DNA of 64,000 bases from positions 62,001 to 126,000 of the forward strand of contig CAJURM010000002.1 in NCBI GenBank assembly GCA_910589025.1, in the 5' to 3' direction. The notes under the pieces were generated by a model that was not told the DNA's origin, searched no databases, and saw only the letters and a program-made list of their open reading frames with translations. The translations under genes were made by a program, and so were the position numbers. Below, piece by piece: positions 34,639 through 42,726 of this stretch (the stretch's first letter is position 1; each line of letters starts with the position of its first letter). The DNA comes from an uncultured Odoribacter sp. Its GTDB lineage: Bacteria > Bacteroidota > Bacteroidia > Bacteroidales > Marinifilaceae.

Positions 34639-35688
34639 ATGGTTACAGGTATTCGTTTGGCAGGGCATCAGTTGGTGGAACCGCAGTTTGATAGTCCGGC
34701 GGATTTGGTGGGATGGATGGGAGCTGTGCAGGCACAGGATTATGCTATGGCAAAATGGGCGGTCGGTGTGAGGTTGAAAGGGGCTATGCTTAGCCGGATA
34801 AATGAAGCGTTGGCGAGTGGGGAGATTGTACGTACGCATGTGATGCGTCCGACGTGGCATTTTGTGGCAGGAAAGGATTTGCGTTGGATGCAGAAATTGA
34901 CCGGACCGCGGGTGAAAAAGGCGATTGATTCATGGGTGAAAAGCGGTGGATTGGAGGTTTCGGAGAAACAGTATACAGTGTGTAATGATTTGTTGGGGAA
35001 AATTTTGTCGGGAGGGCGATGCCTTACCAGGGAGGAAATCGAAATGGAAATGGAGCAGGCTGGAGTTCCTATTGCCGATGAGTGTGTGAGGCGTTATATT
35101 CTCCGCGCGGAGGTGGAAGGAATTGTGTGCAGTGGTGCGGATAAGGATGGTAAACCGACTTATGCCCTGTTGGATGAGCAGGTGGCTCCGGTGTCAGAGT
35201 TAGCGAAGGAGGAGGCGTTGGCAAGGTTGGCTGAGGCGTATTTCCGCAGTCATTCACCGGCGACGTTAAATGATTTTGTGTGGTGGTCGGGGTTGACGGT
35301 GAGGGAAGCAAGGGAGGCTGTGGGATTGATTTCGGAGCAGTTGGTGACGGAGCGTTTTGAAACGGGGGAGTTTCTGGTTCATGTCTCTTGCCGTCAGGCG
35401 GGAAATGATGCGGTGGTGCATCTCCTGCCGGCTTATGATGAGTATTTGATCAGTTATAAGGAGAGAACGACTGTTATGGCTGCGGAGCATTGTCCGAAAG
35501 CGTTCAATAATTGGGGCATATTTTATCCTGTAGTGCTTTCGCAGGGGCGGATTGTCGGAAATTGGAAGAAAACAGTCCGTAAATCGGAAGTGGCTTTGTC
35601 TGTTTCTGTTTTTGATTCGTCTGGCGTGATTCCGGAAGATGCTCTTCAGAATGCGGAAAAGCGGTACCGTAATTTTTTGAAAAGTTAG
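34639..35688 (+). CDS. AlkZ-like winged-helix DNA glycosylase (HTH_42 family)
   Basis: A 349-residue protein of the AlkZ/YcaQ superfamily, DNA glycosylases that unhook interstrand crosslinks or excise bulky alkylated bases. The QxQ catalytic motif is present in GWMGAVQAQDYAMAKWAVG, and other conserved segments are IVRTHVMRPTWHFVAGKDLRW and LLPAYDEYLISYKERT. I start at 34639 (MVTGIRLAGHQ); 30 further codons upstream are possible but less natural. Convergent with the DJ-1 gene; a hairpin separates them. Tag and Ung in this window give three glycosylases in 15 kb, although not in one operon. Confidence 0.8.
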   Translation: MVTGIRLAGHQLVEPQFDSPADLVGWMGAVQAQDYAMAKWAVGVRLKGAMLSRINEALASGEIVRTHVMRPTWHFVAGKDLRWMQKLTGPRVKKAIDSWVKSGGLEVSEKQYTVCNDLLGKILSGGRCLTREEIEMEMEQAGVPIADECVRRYILRAEVEGIVCSGADKDGKPTYALLDEQVAPVSELAKEEALARLAEAYFRSHSPATLNDFVWWSGLTVREAREAVGLISEQLVTERFETGEFLVHVSCRQAGNDAVVHLLPAYDEYLISYKERTTVMAAEHCPKAFNNWGIFYPVVLSQGRIVGNWKKTVRKSEVALSVSVFDSSGVIPEDALQNAEKRYRNFLKS

Positions 35689-35763
35689 GCGTTGAATGGG
35701 GGATGGTTTTGGGATTTGTATGTCGTTTTATCATCCTTGGATAGCTATAGTGAGCGTGAGCGG

Positions 35764-35805
35764 AATACCGGAGCTTGTTGTGTGTAGGTGGCAGGCTCCG
35801 GTATT
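35764..35805. terminator. Hairpin between convergent genes
   Basis: 11-bp stem AATACCGGAGC / GCTCCGGTATT with a 20-base loop, between the stop of the AlkZ-like gene (76 nt before) and that of the DJ-1 gene (15 nt after). Followed by GTTTTGC on the plus strand, so a weak intrinsic terminator at best. Confidence 0.5.
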
Positions 35806-35819
35806 GTTTTGCAGCGGTG

Positions 35820-36347
35820 TTATTCCAGGATTTTGACCAGTTGGGGCAGAAGGAGGGAAAGGGAGTGTTCGCATTGTGCCGTGTAGAAGTTGTCGTCAGT
35901 TACCGTTGCTTCATCGGTGGCTATTCCTTTTTGTATGGCGGGTTTGGCCAATGGATGGATAGCCAGTTTTTTCCCTTCTGTTATCCCGGCGATTTCGAAT
36001 ATCAGCCCGGCAGCACAGTGTCCCGCCATGATTTTGTGTTTCCCTGCGAATTCCTGGATTACGGAGAGCAGGTCCAGATTGTAAATTTCTCCGGCATGCT
36101 CTTTAAAGACGGGAACGGCATCGCCACAGGCGAATATCAATGCGTCATAGTCGTCGGCATGGCCTTTGAGTTGGGCTACGGTGTCGTCTGTGTGCAGCAG
36201 GATGCCGGAATTAGTCCGGATGGCAGTGGTATTGGCTACTGCAAATACTTTATACGGAATACCGTTTTCAAAAAATGTTTCCAGGTATTGGAATAGTCCG
36301 GCTCCGTTTACCGGATTTACTGCTAAAATGGCTACTTTTTTACTCAT
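35820..36347 (-). CDS. DJ-1/PfpI-family protein
   Basis: A 175-residue single-domain protein of the DJ-1/PfpI superfamily. The nucleophile elbow is MAGHCAAGLIFE with Cys111; the early segment VAILAVNPVNGAGLFQYLETF and FACGDAVPVFKEH fit the fold. Such proteins detoxify glyoxals or act as redox sensors and chaperones. I start at 36347 (MSKKVAIL), as the 9 residues before it look untranslated. Divergent from an HxlR-type regulator gene; a good promoter and an 18-bp palindrome lie between, so it is probably the regulator's target. Confidence 0.82.
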   Translation of the reverse strand: MSKKVAILAVNPVNGAGLFQYLETFFENGIPYKVFAVANTTAIRTNSGILLHTDDTVAQLKGHADDYDALIFACGDAVPVFKEHAGEIYNLDLLSVIQEFAGKHKIMAGHCAAGLIFEIAGITEGKKLAIHPLAKPAIQKGIATDEATVTDDNFYTAQCEHSLSLLLPQLVKILE

Positions 36348-36409
36348 AATTCTGAATTTTATAAAATAGAACAATAGTTATTTTTAGTAACTTTATTACT
36401 TTTGTGATG

Positions 36410-36440
36410 CAAAGGTAGGTGTGATTTGTAGGGAATCCAA
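36410..36440 (-). promoter_or_regulatory. Promoter of the DJ-1/PfpI gene
   Basis: Minus strand: TTG (36440-36438), 20 nt, TACCTTTG (36417-36410). Strong match to the Bacteroides promoter consensus, with a leader of about 55 nt. The adjacent 18-bp palindrome starts 22 nt upstream of the -33 box. Confidence 0.6.
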
Positions 36441-36461
36441 GAACGCATTTGATTGTGAGCA

Positions 36462-36479
36462 AGTTACATTAATGTAACT
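36462..36479. promoter_or_regulatory. 18-bp perfect palindrome, candidate HxlR operator
   Basis: AGTTACATTAATGTAACT is its own reverse complement. It sits in the divergent gap 38 nt upstream of the HxlR gene and just upstream of the DJ-1 promoter. HxlR proteins bind as dimers to such short palindromes. Confidence 0.5.
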
Positions 36480-36516
36480 GATGTTGGATGTCAATGGAAT
36501 AGGTGATTGTTAAAAA

Positions 36517-36873
36517 ATGAAAAATTTTCATTATACCGGTAATTGTCCGGTGCGGGATGTACTGAGTCCTTTAAGCAGTAAGTGGACGATGTTGATATTG
36601 ATGACTTTACATGCGAACGGGACTATGCGTTTCAGTGATATACAGAAAAGTATCGGCGATATTTCCCAGCGCATGCTGACAGTGGCACTTCGTACGTTGG
36701 AAAGAGACGGACTTGTGTACCGTAAAGTCTATCCGGAAGTGCCGCCCCGGGTGGAATACGGGCTGACAGTGCGGGGCGGTAGTTTGATTCCTTGTTTGGA
36801 GAAACTGGTGGACTGGGCTTTGGAATATATGCCGCAGATTATAAGTGAACGTAAAGAAAAGAAATTGGAATGA
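36517..36873 (+). CDS. HxlR-family winged-helix regulator
   Basis: A 118-residue MarR/DUF24-type regulator. The N-terminal NCPVRDVLSPLSSKWTMLIL with Cys10 is the redox-sensing signature of the family (as in YodB and HypR), followed by the winged helix MRFSDIQKSIGDISQRMLTVALRTLERDGLVYRKVY and PPRVEYGLTVRGGSL. These regulators respond to quinones, aldehydes or disulfide stress. It is divergent from the DJ-1 gene and overlaps the MBL-fold gene by ATGA, so it probably controls both, and the palindrome at 36462 is the likely binding site. Confidence 0.88.
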   Translation: MKNFHYTGNCPVRDVLSPLSSKWTMLILMTLHANGTMRFSDIQKSIGDISQRMLTVALRTLERDGLVYRKVYPEVPPRVEYGLTVRGGSLIPCLEKLVDWALEYMPQIISERKEKKLE

Positions 36874-37679
36874 ATATGGAGCTTGTTTTTTTAGGGACGG
36901 GCAATGCGATGGTTACCCGTTGTTATAATACTTGTTTTGCCTTTCGGCAGGGAGAGGCGTGTTTCTTGGTGGATGCCGGCGGCGGTAACGGGATATTCAA
37001 CCAGTTGGAGAAAGCGGGCATTGGCTTTACTTCGGTTCACCGCATGTTTGTCACCCATGCCCATACGGACCATATTCTGGGGGCAATTTGGGTGGTGCGG
37101 AAGATTGCTACGCTGATGTCAAAGGGGAAGTATACGGGTGATTTTGTGGTGTATGGGCATGAGGGGGTGATTGAGGCTTTGACGGTTTTTTGCCGTTTGA
37201 CGCTACCCGGAAAGATTGTGAAGTACATCGGGGAGCGCATTGTGTTTCAGGAGGTGAAGGAGGGGAGCCGGGTGGAGGTGATGGGAATGGGATTGCAGTT
37301 TTTTGATATAGCTTCCACCAAGATGAAACAATTCGGTTTCCGGGCTGATTTGCCGGATGGGAAGTCATTGGCGTGTCTGGGAGATGAGCCTTACAATGAA
37401 GTGTGCCGGGAATATATCCAAGGGGCAGACTGGTTGTTGTGTGAGGCTTTTTGTTTGTATCGCGACCGCGAAATCTTTTCTCCCTACGAAAAGCATCACA
37501 GCACCGCCCGCGACGCCGGGCGTCTTGCGGAAGCCTTGGGCGTGAAAAATCTGGTGTTGTATCATACGGAGGATAGGAACCTGGCGACCCGCAAAACCAC
37601 CTACACCGCCGAAGCCGCCTCTGAATTTTCCGGCAACATCTACGTCCCCGACGATTTGGAGCGGGTGGCGTTGTATTGA
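36870..37679 (+). CDS. MBL-fold metallo-hydrolase (RNase Z-like subgroup)
   Basis: A 269-residue metallo-beta-lactamase-fold hydrolase. The metal motif FVTHAHTDHILGAIW (HxHxDH) is at about residues 54-68; additional ligands probably include the Asp in LACLGDEPYNE and the His in LVLYHTED near the end. ELVFLGTGNAMVTRCYNTCFAF is the start typical of the RNase Z-like group, but the RNase Z exosite is not evident, so tRNA processing is not implied. Translationally coupled to the HxlR regulator (ATGA), suggesting detoxification of reactive electrophiles. Actual substrate unknown. Confidence 0.82.
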   Translation: MNMELVFLGTGNAMVTRCYNTCFAFRQGEACFLVDAGGGNGIFNQLEKAGIGFTSVHRMFVTHAHTDHILGAIWVVRKIATLMSKGKYTGDFVVYGHEGVIEALTVFCRLTLPGKIVKYIGERIVFQEVKEGSRVEVMGMGLQFFDIASTKMKQFGFRADLPDGKSLACLGDEPYNEVCREYIQGADWLLCEAFCLYRDREIFSPYEKHHSTARDAGRLAEALGVKNLVLYHTEDRNLATRKTTYTAEAASEFSGNIYVPDDLERVALY

Positions 37680-37795
37680 TTTTTCTATGTTGTCATTCAA
37701 AATCAAGGAATAGGTGGGGACAGTTTATTTTTATTTTCAGGAGGGAATTTTTGTTGTTATATTTATATCTTTGTAAAATTAATAAATAGTATTTA

Positions 37796-38647
37796 ATGTT
37801 ACATCCTCAAACCATACAAATATTTCTCCCGGATGGGAATCCACGGGGAATTAAAATTGCGGAGATTACTAACCGTACGATTAAGGCTATTCTTTTTCCA
37901 CGTAATCAGTTTGAGGCAATTTTGCAACGGTCGGAGTTGGCAAATGTTGGGTATTATTTTCTTTTCGGAGTAACGGATAATGGGCATGAAATGGCTTATA
38001 TCGGAGAAGCGGAAGATTGTGCGGAACGTTTGAAACAGCATCAGCGGAATAAGGATTTTTGGAATTATGCTGTGGTCATTATTTCGCAAACACATGCGTT
38101 TACAAAAACACATGTAAAGTATTTGGAGTATGTAGCTATAAAAAAAGCGAGAGAGACAAATCGTTATGAGCTGGAAAATACTGTAATACCCAGCAGACCG
38201 CATATTACGGAAAGTATGAAGGCAGATGCGGAAGATTGTTTTGAAATTGCCAAGGTATTGCTTTCTACGTTGGGATTTCCGTTGTTTGATTCTGTGGCCC
38301 GCGAGGTGGTGGCTTCGGCTCTGGTGGATGTATATAAGTTGAAAGGAAATGGGGTAGAAGCGGAAGGAAGTCTGGTAGATGACGGGTTTGTGGTATTTAA
38401 GAACTCTAAAGTGAAATTTACAACGGTACCTTCTTGTCATGATTATCTGATTAATATGCGGAATGAATTGATCCAAAGCGGTATTCTTGTACAGGATGGG
38501 GAAGCGTACCGACTAACGGAGGATTATGTATTTTCTTCACCAAGTATGGCTGGAGGGGTGATCTTAGGGCGTGCCACTAATGGATGGACCAAATGGCGGA
38601 ATTTAGACGGGAAAACGCTGGATGAGGTAAAGCGGCATGTAAATTAA
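37796..38647 (+). CDS. GIY-YIG nuclease-family protein with DUF4357-like tail
   Basis: A 283-residue protein with a GIY-YIG-like nuclease domain at about residues 45-140: NVGYYFLFGVTDNGHEMAYIGEAEDCAERLKQHQRNKDFW, with the catalytic-type Arg and a Glu in KYLEYVAI. The C-terminus (SSPSMAGGVILGRATNGWTKWRNLDGKTL) is of the DUF4357 type, often found fused to such nucleases in Bacteroidota. A plausible TATCTTTG -7 box lies at 37766-37773, 23 nt before the ATG. Role unknown; some family members sit with restriction genes. It precedes the broken HNH gene, on the opposite strand. Confidence 0.8.
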   Translation: MLHPQTIQIFLPDGNPRGIKIAEITNRTIKAILFPRNQFEAILQRSELANVGYYFLFGVTDNGHEMAYIGEAEDCAERLKQHQRNKDFWNYAVVIISQTHAFTKTHVKYLEYVAIKKARETNRYELENTVIPSRPHITESMKADAEDCFEIAKVLLSTLGFPLFDSVAREVVASALVDVYKLKGNGVEAEGSLVDDGFVVFKNSKVKFTTVPSCHDYLINMRNELIQSGILVQDGEAYRLTEDYVFSSPSMAGGVILGRATNGWTKWRNLDGKTLDEVKRHVN

Positions 38648-38794
38648 GAGTAGTTGTTGTGTATAGTGTGTCTGTTTTAAGTGGGGAGTGTTGTTAATTT
38701 CTCTTGATTCCGTCAATGAATGGAAAAGGCTTATTGAGGATATTTAATATGAAGATATTTTTATTATTTTGTTAATAAAATCCTCGAATACATC

Positions 38795-40059
38795 TTATTT
38801 GAATATGTGAGTGAAAAATTTAAGGAATAGATTTGGGGGAGTGGGATTGGTGGAAGCAGATGCGTTTTCTTTAGCGAATAGTTCAAGCATTCTTTTTAGC
38901 CATTCATAGGTCTGTTGAGCGGTCCATACATCGCCGCTTGTAATTGCTTTTCGGCTTTCTGTGTCAGGTAATTCCCATAAAATGCATACCTGATTATCTG
39001 GATAGAGGAATGACGTCTGCTCTTGAATGGAAGAAGCTGATAAAAGCCGGAATTTAATGTTGTTGTTTGGAGAAAGTGCTAGAATGTTTTGTCCGTTATA
39101 ATTAAAACAATATTCGGGAGTGTTACCTTGGTTTAAATCATATATTTTTGTGTATTGAATTAGCTTACGCCAATTTTCTCGGTTAGTCACTAAAAGAATA
39201 TAGTCATCTGTATTTTTATATAAAGAGAAATCCTCTACTCCTACATATTCTTTGAATTTATGAAATGCTTTTCTATATGCTCTCAAGTAGTCTTGAAGAA
39301 TTTCGACTAATTCTTCATATTCAGTGTTTTCTAGGTGAACTGCATTGTTCCCTAAAACTATAAATGATTTTTTGTTTTCGGAAGAATATCCCCGTAGAAT
39401 TATATCGTTTAATGAAAAAGTATTTGTTTTATTTATAATTTGAAGGATATTGTGATGATCTAAAGTAATCATGATTGTCCGGTTGGCAAATGAGATAACA
39501 CAGCTTCCAGATTCTTTTAGTGGGGAAGGAAGGAAACCATTTAAGGCAATATTTTGTGTCGATCTCCAAAAATGGTTACCGAAGGGGAGAGAATTTATTA
39601 TTTGCCGTTTTTTGTGTATCTTTCTGGTGGAAAAAGATTAAATTCTAGGAGTTGAGTTTCGGCAAATATTTTGAATTTTGATAGTACAAATTGTTTTTTT
39701 AGTATTTTGTATTCTTTCTCTATTTCTCATTTTTTGCGTTGTGCTAGTTCTATGAAAAAGCGTTCGGTGGATTCGCTGAAGGGAAAACGATTTTTTTGAT
39801 TGTTGTTGTGGTAAGGTTTGGTTGGTAGGATATTTTCTAGACTATCGATAGTAAAATCTTTTGATAAATGGTATTTTTTGATTTTCTCCTGAAGGATTTC
39901 TGAAGTTGTATCTTGAGGTATGATGTGGTCAAAATTTATGGATGAGTAATCGTAGAGAAATTTACCTGTATAAGCACATCGGTAGTTATGTGCTTTATAG
40001 ATAGCATATTTCAAAAGAGGATCATTGTGCTTGAATGCGATTGACTTTTTTGATTGCAT
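38795..40059 (-). pseudogene. HNH-nuclease gene broken by an in-frame TGA and a frameshift
   Basis: The first 110 codons (from 40059) encode an HNH domain: YRCAYTGKFL, INFDHIIPQD and SLENILPTKPYHNNNQKN. The frame then meets TGA at 39729-39727 but continues for 42 codons with protein-like sequence (EIEKEYKILKKQFVLSKFKI, then FAETQLLEFNLFPPERYTK) to TAA at 39600-39598. Around a run of six A (39613-39608) another frame is open with convincing sequence (RQIINSLPFGNHFWRSTQNI and on) and reads directly into the 225-codon frame whose first ATG is at 39472. One added base restores a single product of about 420 residues. The region is visibly more AT-rich than its neighbours. If the downstream frame is translated alone, it is an uncharacterised 225-residue protein. 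Confidence 0.65.
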
Positions 40060-40083
40060 ATTTTAGTATTTATTGGAGTTATA

Positions 40084-40132
40084 TGACGCAAAACCCCCGT
40101 CCCCATGTGTCTGGCGTTTATTTAGTGTGTCA
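40084..40132 (+). repeat. REP copy R1, rearranged, at the tag stop codon
   Basis: TGACGCAAAACCCCCGTCCC then CATGTGTC at 40084-40111 matches the REP core. On the minus strand the tag stop codon begins TGACACA (40132-40126), as a repeat end would, but 14-21 extra bases separate it from the core. This looks like a repeat end split by a small insertion or partial duplication. Confidence 0.65.
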
Positions 40133-40696
40133 ACGGCAGATGCAGGCGGTGAGGTGGTCGTTGATGAAGCCTGAGGCTTGCAGGTGGGCGTAGCAGATGG
40201 TTGTCCCGAAGAATTTGAAGCCCCGTTTTTTCATGTCGCGGCTCATGGCATCCGATTCGGGGGAGGATACCGGAATTTCGCTCAATGACCGGACGGTGTT
40301 GGTTATCGGTTGTCTGTTGGGGAAGAACGATAGGGTGTAGTTGTAGAAACTTCCGAATTCTTTTTGTATGTCGAGGAATAGGCGTGCATTGGTGATGGTC
40401 GCCTTGATTTTCAGTCGGTTTCTGACAATGCCGTCAAATAGCATCAGCCGTTCCACGTCCTCGTCGGTCATGTTTGCCACCTGTCCGGCATCGAAGTTGC
40501 AAAAGGCCCGGCGATAGCCTTCGCGTTTTCTTAAGATGGTAATCCAGCTCAGTCCGGCCTGGGCACTCTCCAGTACAAGGAATTCGAACAGTGTTTTATC
40601 GTCGGTGACTAATTTTCCCCACTCTTCGTCGTGGTATTTTACATATAATTCGTCTGTTCCGCACCAGCCGCAGCGTCCGTTTATGATGTCCTGCAT
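40130..40696 (-). CDS. tag: DNA-3-methyladenine glycosylase I
   Basis: A 188-residue base-excision repair enzyme. Motifs: RCGWCGTDELYVKYHDEEWGK at the N-terminus with the zinc-snap Cys and His, LESAQAGLSWITILRKREGYRRAFCNFD with the active-site Glu, and TTICYAHLQASGFINDH at the C-terminus. I start at 40696 (MQDIINGRCG). A TATATTTG -7 box lies on the minus strand at 40728-40721. Its stop codon forms the outer end of rearranged REP copy R1. Confidence 0.92.
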   Translation of the reverse strand: MQDIINGRCGWCGTDELYVKYHDEEWGKLVTDDKTLFEFLVLESAQAGLSWITILRKREGYRRAFCNFDAGQVANMTDEDVERLMLFDGIVRNRLKIKATITNARLFLDIQKEFGSFYNYTLSFFPNRQPITNTVRSLSEIPVSSPESDAMSRDMKKRGFKFFGTTICYAHLQASGFINDHLTACICR

Positions 40697-40744
40697 GATG
40701 TTCAGTTTTATGGTGTGGTGCAAATATACGAATTAATATTGAAG

Positions 40745-40770
40745 TGGCACATGGGGGACGGGGGGAGTGA
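40745..40770 (+). repeat. Degenerate REP copy R2
   Basis: GGCACATGGGGGACGGGGGGAGTGA resembles the left arm and core of the family (CACATGGGGACGGGGC), with the right arm eroded. It lies between tag and the YczE-like gene. Confidence 0.45.
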
Positions 40771-40833
40771 TTCCCGGATAAATTATGTATTTTTGCCGTC
40801 GGAATAGGGGTGAACGGATTAAATTCGGGCGTG

Positions 40834-41583
40834 ATGACAACGAAGGAAAAAGTAATATCGTTTTTTTGGCAGCATTTGCTGCTTATGCTTTCATTGTATT
40901 TGATGACGCTGGGGGTGGTGCTTTGCGTAAAATCCTGCCTGGGCAGCAGTGTGATATCTTCCCTGCCGTTTGTATTTTCGCTGGCGGGGCCGGTGAGCCG
41001 CGTTCCGGAATGGACAATCGGCGGCTATACTATTGCGATGAATTTCATACTGGTGTTTTGTCAGGTGCTCATTTTGCGGAAAAAATTCGAGCCTGTGCAA
41101 CTGTTCCAATTGGTTATTGGGTTTGTGTTTGGCTGGCTCATTGATTTGAATATGTTTCTGACCTCGGCTTTGGAGTGTGCGACTCTGCCGTCGCAGTTGT
41201 TTGTCCAGTTTGCGGGATGCACCATCATGGGTATCGGTATAGCCTTTGAGGTGCGGTGTGGTTCGGTTACCATGCCGGGTGAGGGTATTTCTATTGTTAT
41301 CAGCCAGGTGGCGCGCCGTCCTTTCGCCAAAGTCAAGATTGGGGTGGATACGGCCCTTGTCGTGCTTGCCGTGGGAAGTTGCTATCTCTTTTTTGGGCGT
41401 TGGCAATGGAATGTCATCGGCGTCGGGACACTTTTCGCGATGGTCTATGTCGGCCTCGTGGTGAAGTTCATCACTCCGTATCTGGGGTGGTTTGACCGTG
41501 TGCTGGCTTATATTCCGGGATTCCGGCGTTATCTGTTCGGTTTGGCGCGATTGCTTTATCGTCGCGGCGACAGGGGAGAATGA
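40834..41583 (+). CDS. YczE/YitT-like membrane protein (DUF6198-type)
   Basis: A membrane protein of 249 residues with five to six helices. The family signature is LGVVLCVKSCLGSSVISSLPFVFS and the central VRCGSVTMPGEGISIVISQ. Function of the family is not known. Start at 40834 (MTTKEKVISFF) or eight codons upstream at 40810; a TATTTTTG box at 40788-40795 favours either. Its stop codon TGA (41581-41583) is the first three bases of REP copy R3a. Confidence 0.75.
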   Translation: MTTKEKVISFFWQHLLLMLSLYLMTLGVVLCVKSCLGSSVISSLPFVFSLAGPVSRVPEWTIGGYTIAMNFILVFCQVLILRKKFEPVQLFQLVIGFVFGWLIDLNMFLTSALECATLPSQLFVQFAGCTIMGIGIAFEVRCGSVTMPGEGISIVISQVARRPFAKVKIGVDTALVVLAVGSCYLFFGRWQWNVIGVGTLFAMVYVGLVVKFITPYLGWFDRVLAYIPGFRRYLFGLARLLYRRGDRGE

Positions 41584-41638
41584 TGCATGGGGACGGGGCT
41601 TTTGTGTTATGACGCAAATGCCCCGTCCCCATGTGTCA
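41581..41638 (+). repeat. REP doublet R3a/R3b (REPIN) between convergent genes
   Basis: Two adjoining inverted copies: 41581-41609 (TGATGCATGGGGACGGGGCT then TTTGTGTTA) and 41610-41638 (TGACGCAAATGCCCCGTCCC then CATGTGTCA). They can fold into a hairpin with a stem of almost 29 bp. The outer TGA on each side is the stop codon of the flanking gene: the YczE-like gene on the left and the bile-salt-hydrolase-like gene on the right. Confidence 0.88.
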
Positions 41639-42715
41639 TTTGATGTTGAGGTATTCGATGGGTTGTTGGCGGGTGGCGTCCAGGGGGAAAGACTGGTAGG
41701 GGGTGGCGGCGAAGTCGATGGTCTGGAGGTCAATGCACCGGATGGTGGAATTGTAGGCGGTTTTGTAATATATTTTGCGGTTGGTGAGGTCGGTGGCCGA
41801 TGTCCATTGGGTGGCACTGGGGATGTCGGGGGATTGGCCGAGGGGGTGTTCAATGCCGATGGGGATGTCGAAGTTGTTGAGGATGTGGAAGCATTCCAGG
41901 ATGGTTTCGAGGGCTGTGGGGCGTTGGGGGGCTGTGGCCCGGTAGAAGGCGATGCGCACGAAACGGGAGGGGGGTGTGATGTCGCCGGGTATGCCCAGGA
42001 ATCCGGCTCCGGAGCCGAAGGGGGCTAAGGTGAGGTCGCTCAGGGCGTGGGGGGCCACGCCTCCGGGGGTGAGGTTGACGTAGTTGTTCAGGTTTGTCAG
42101 GTGCCATTCAAATCCGGGAGCGTTGGTCAGCACTCCCACCGGGTTTTCGTAGAAATGGGGGATGCCGTCCACGATTTCGAGTACGACTTGTCTGCCGGAG
42201 GGTTCCCCTATGCGCCAATGGACGGTGGAGGTGGAGCCTGCGGTTTGGTCGATGCCGATGATACGGATTGAGGGAAGTGCCGCTTTGATTTCGTCGATGG
42301 TTGAGAATTGCGACAGCATCCAGGTGACCAGTTGCAGGTCGTTTACCGAGCGTTGATTTTCTGCGGGGTTGTAGCTTACGTAGCTCCCGTAGCGCGGGAA
42401 ATAGAAAAGCCCGGCGGAAAGTCCGGCTTCATTCAGTCCCTCGGCGATGAACTCTTTTCGCATGATGGCGAGTCCCACGACGCCGTATTTGGTTTGAAAT
42501 GCCGTGCCGTTTACGCCTGTCGGGGTATAGGATGTAATCTGCTCTCCTCTGGGGATAATTACATATTCGCTTGGCAGGTCGCTGCTTCCCCATTCGATGG
42601 TGCGTGCCTGGACGTATGCGCCGTCTTTGGCTTTGAGCGAAAGACCGGTGCAGGCGTTCAGGGAGGAGGGGAGGTTCAGGAGGATAACGGACAGGCTGAT
42701 GATAAGATATTTCAT
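41636..42715 (-). CDS. Choloylglycine hydrolase-family (linear amide C-N) hydrolase
   Basis: An exported 359-residue Ntn-hydrolase with a signal peptide (MKYLIISLSVILLNLPSSLNA) cleaved before the nucleophile Cys in NACTGLSLKAKDG. The catalytic set of bile salt hydrolases is mostly in place: Arg in VQARTIEW (with Glu where gram-positive enzymes have Asp), Asn in EGLNEAGLSAG, Asn in VLTNAPGFEW and Arg in SRFVRIAF. This is the gram-negative choloylglycine hydrolase layout; whether it cleaves conjugated bile acids, penicillin V or acyl-homoserine lactones cannot be told. It lies 11 nt after the SDR gene. The stop codon is the end of REP copy R3b. Confidence 0.88.
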   Translation of the reverse strand: MKYLIISLSVILLNLPSSLNACTGLSLKAKDGAYVQARTIEWGSSDLPSEYVIIPRGEQITSYTPTGVNGTAFQTKYGVVGLAIMRKEFIAEGLNEAGLSAGLFYFPRYGSYVSYNPAENQRSVNDLQLVTWMLSQFSTIDEIKAALPSIRIIGIDQTAGSTSTVHWRIGEPSGRQVVLEIVDGIPHFYENPVGVLTNAPGFEWHLTNLNNYVNLTPGGVAPHALSDLTLAPFGSGAGFLGIPGDITPPSRFVRIAFYRATAPQRPTALETILECFHILNNFDIPIGIEHPLGQSPDIPSATQWTSATDLTNRKIYYKTAYNSTIRCIDLQTIDFAATPYQSFPLDATRQQPIEYLNIK

Positions 42716-42726
42716 GGGTATGGTGT

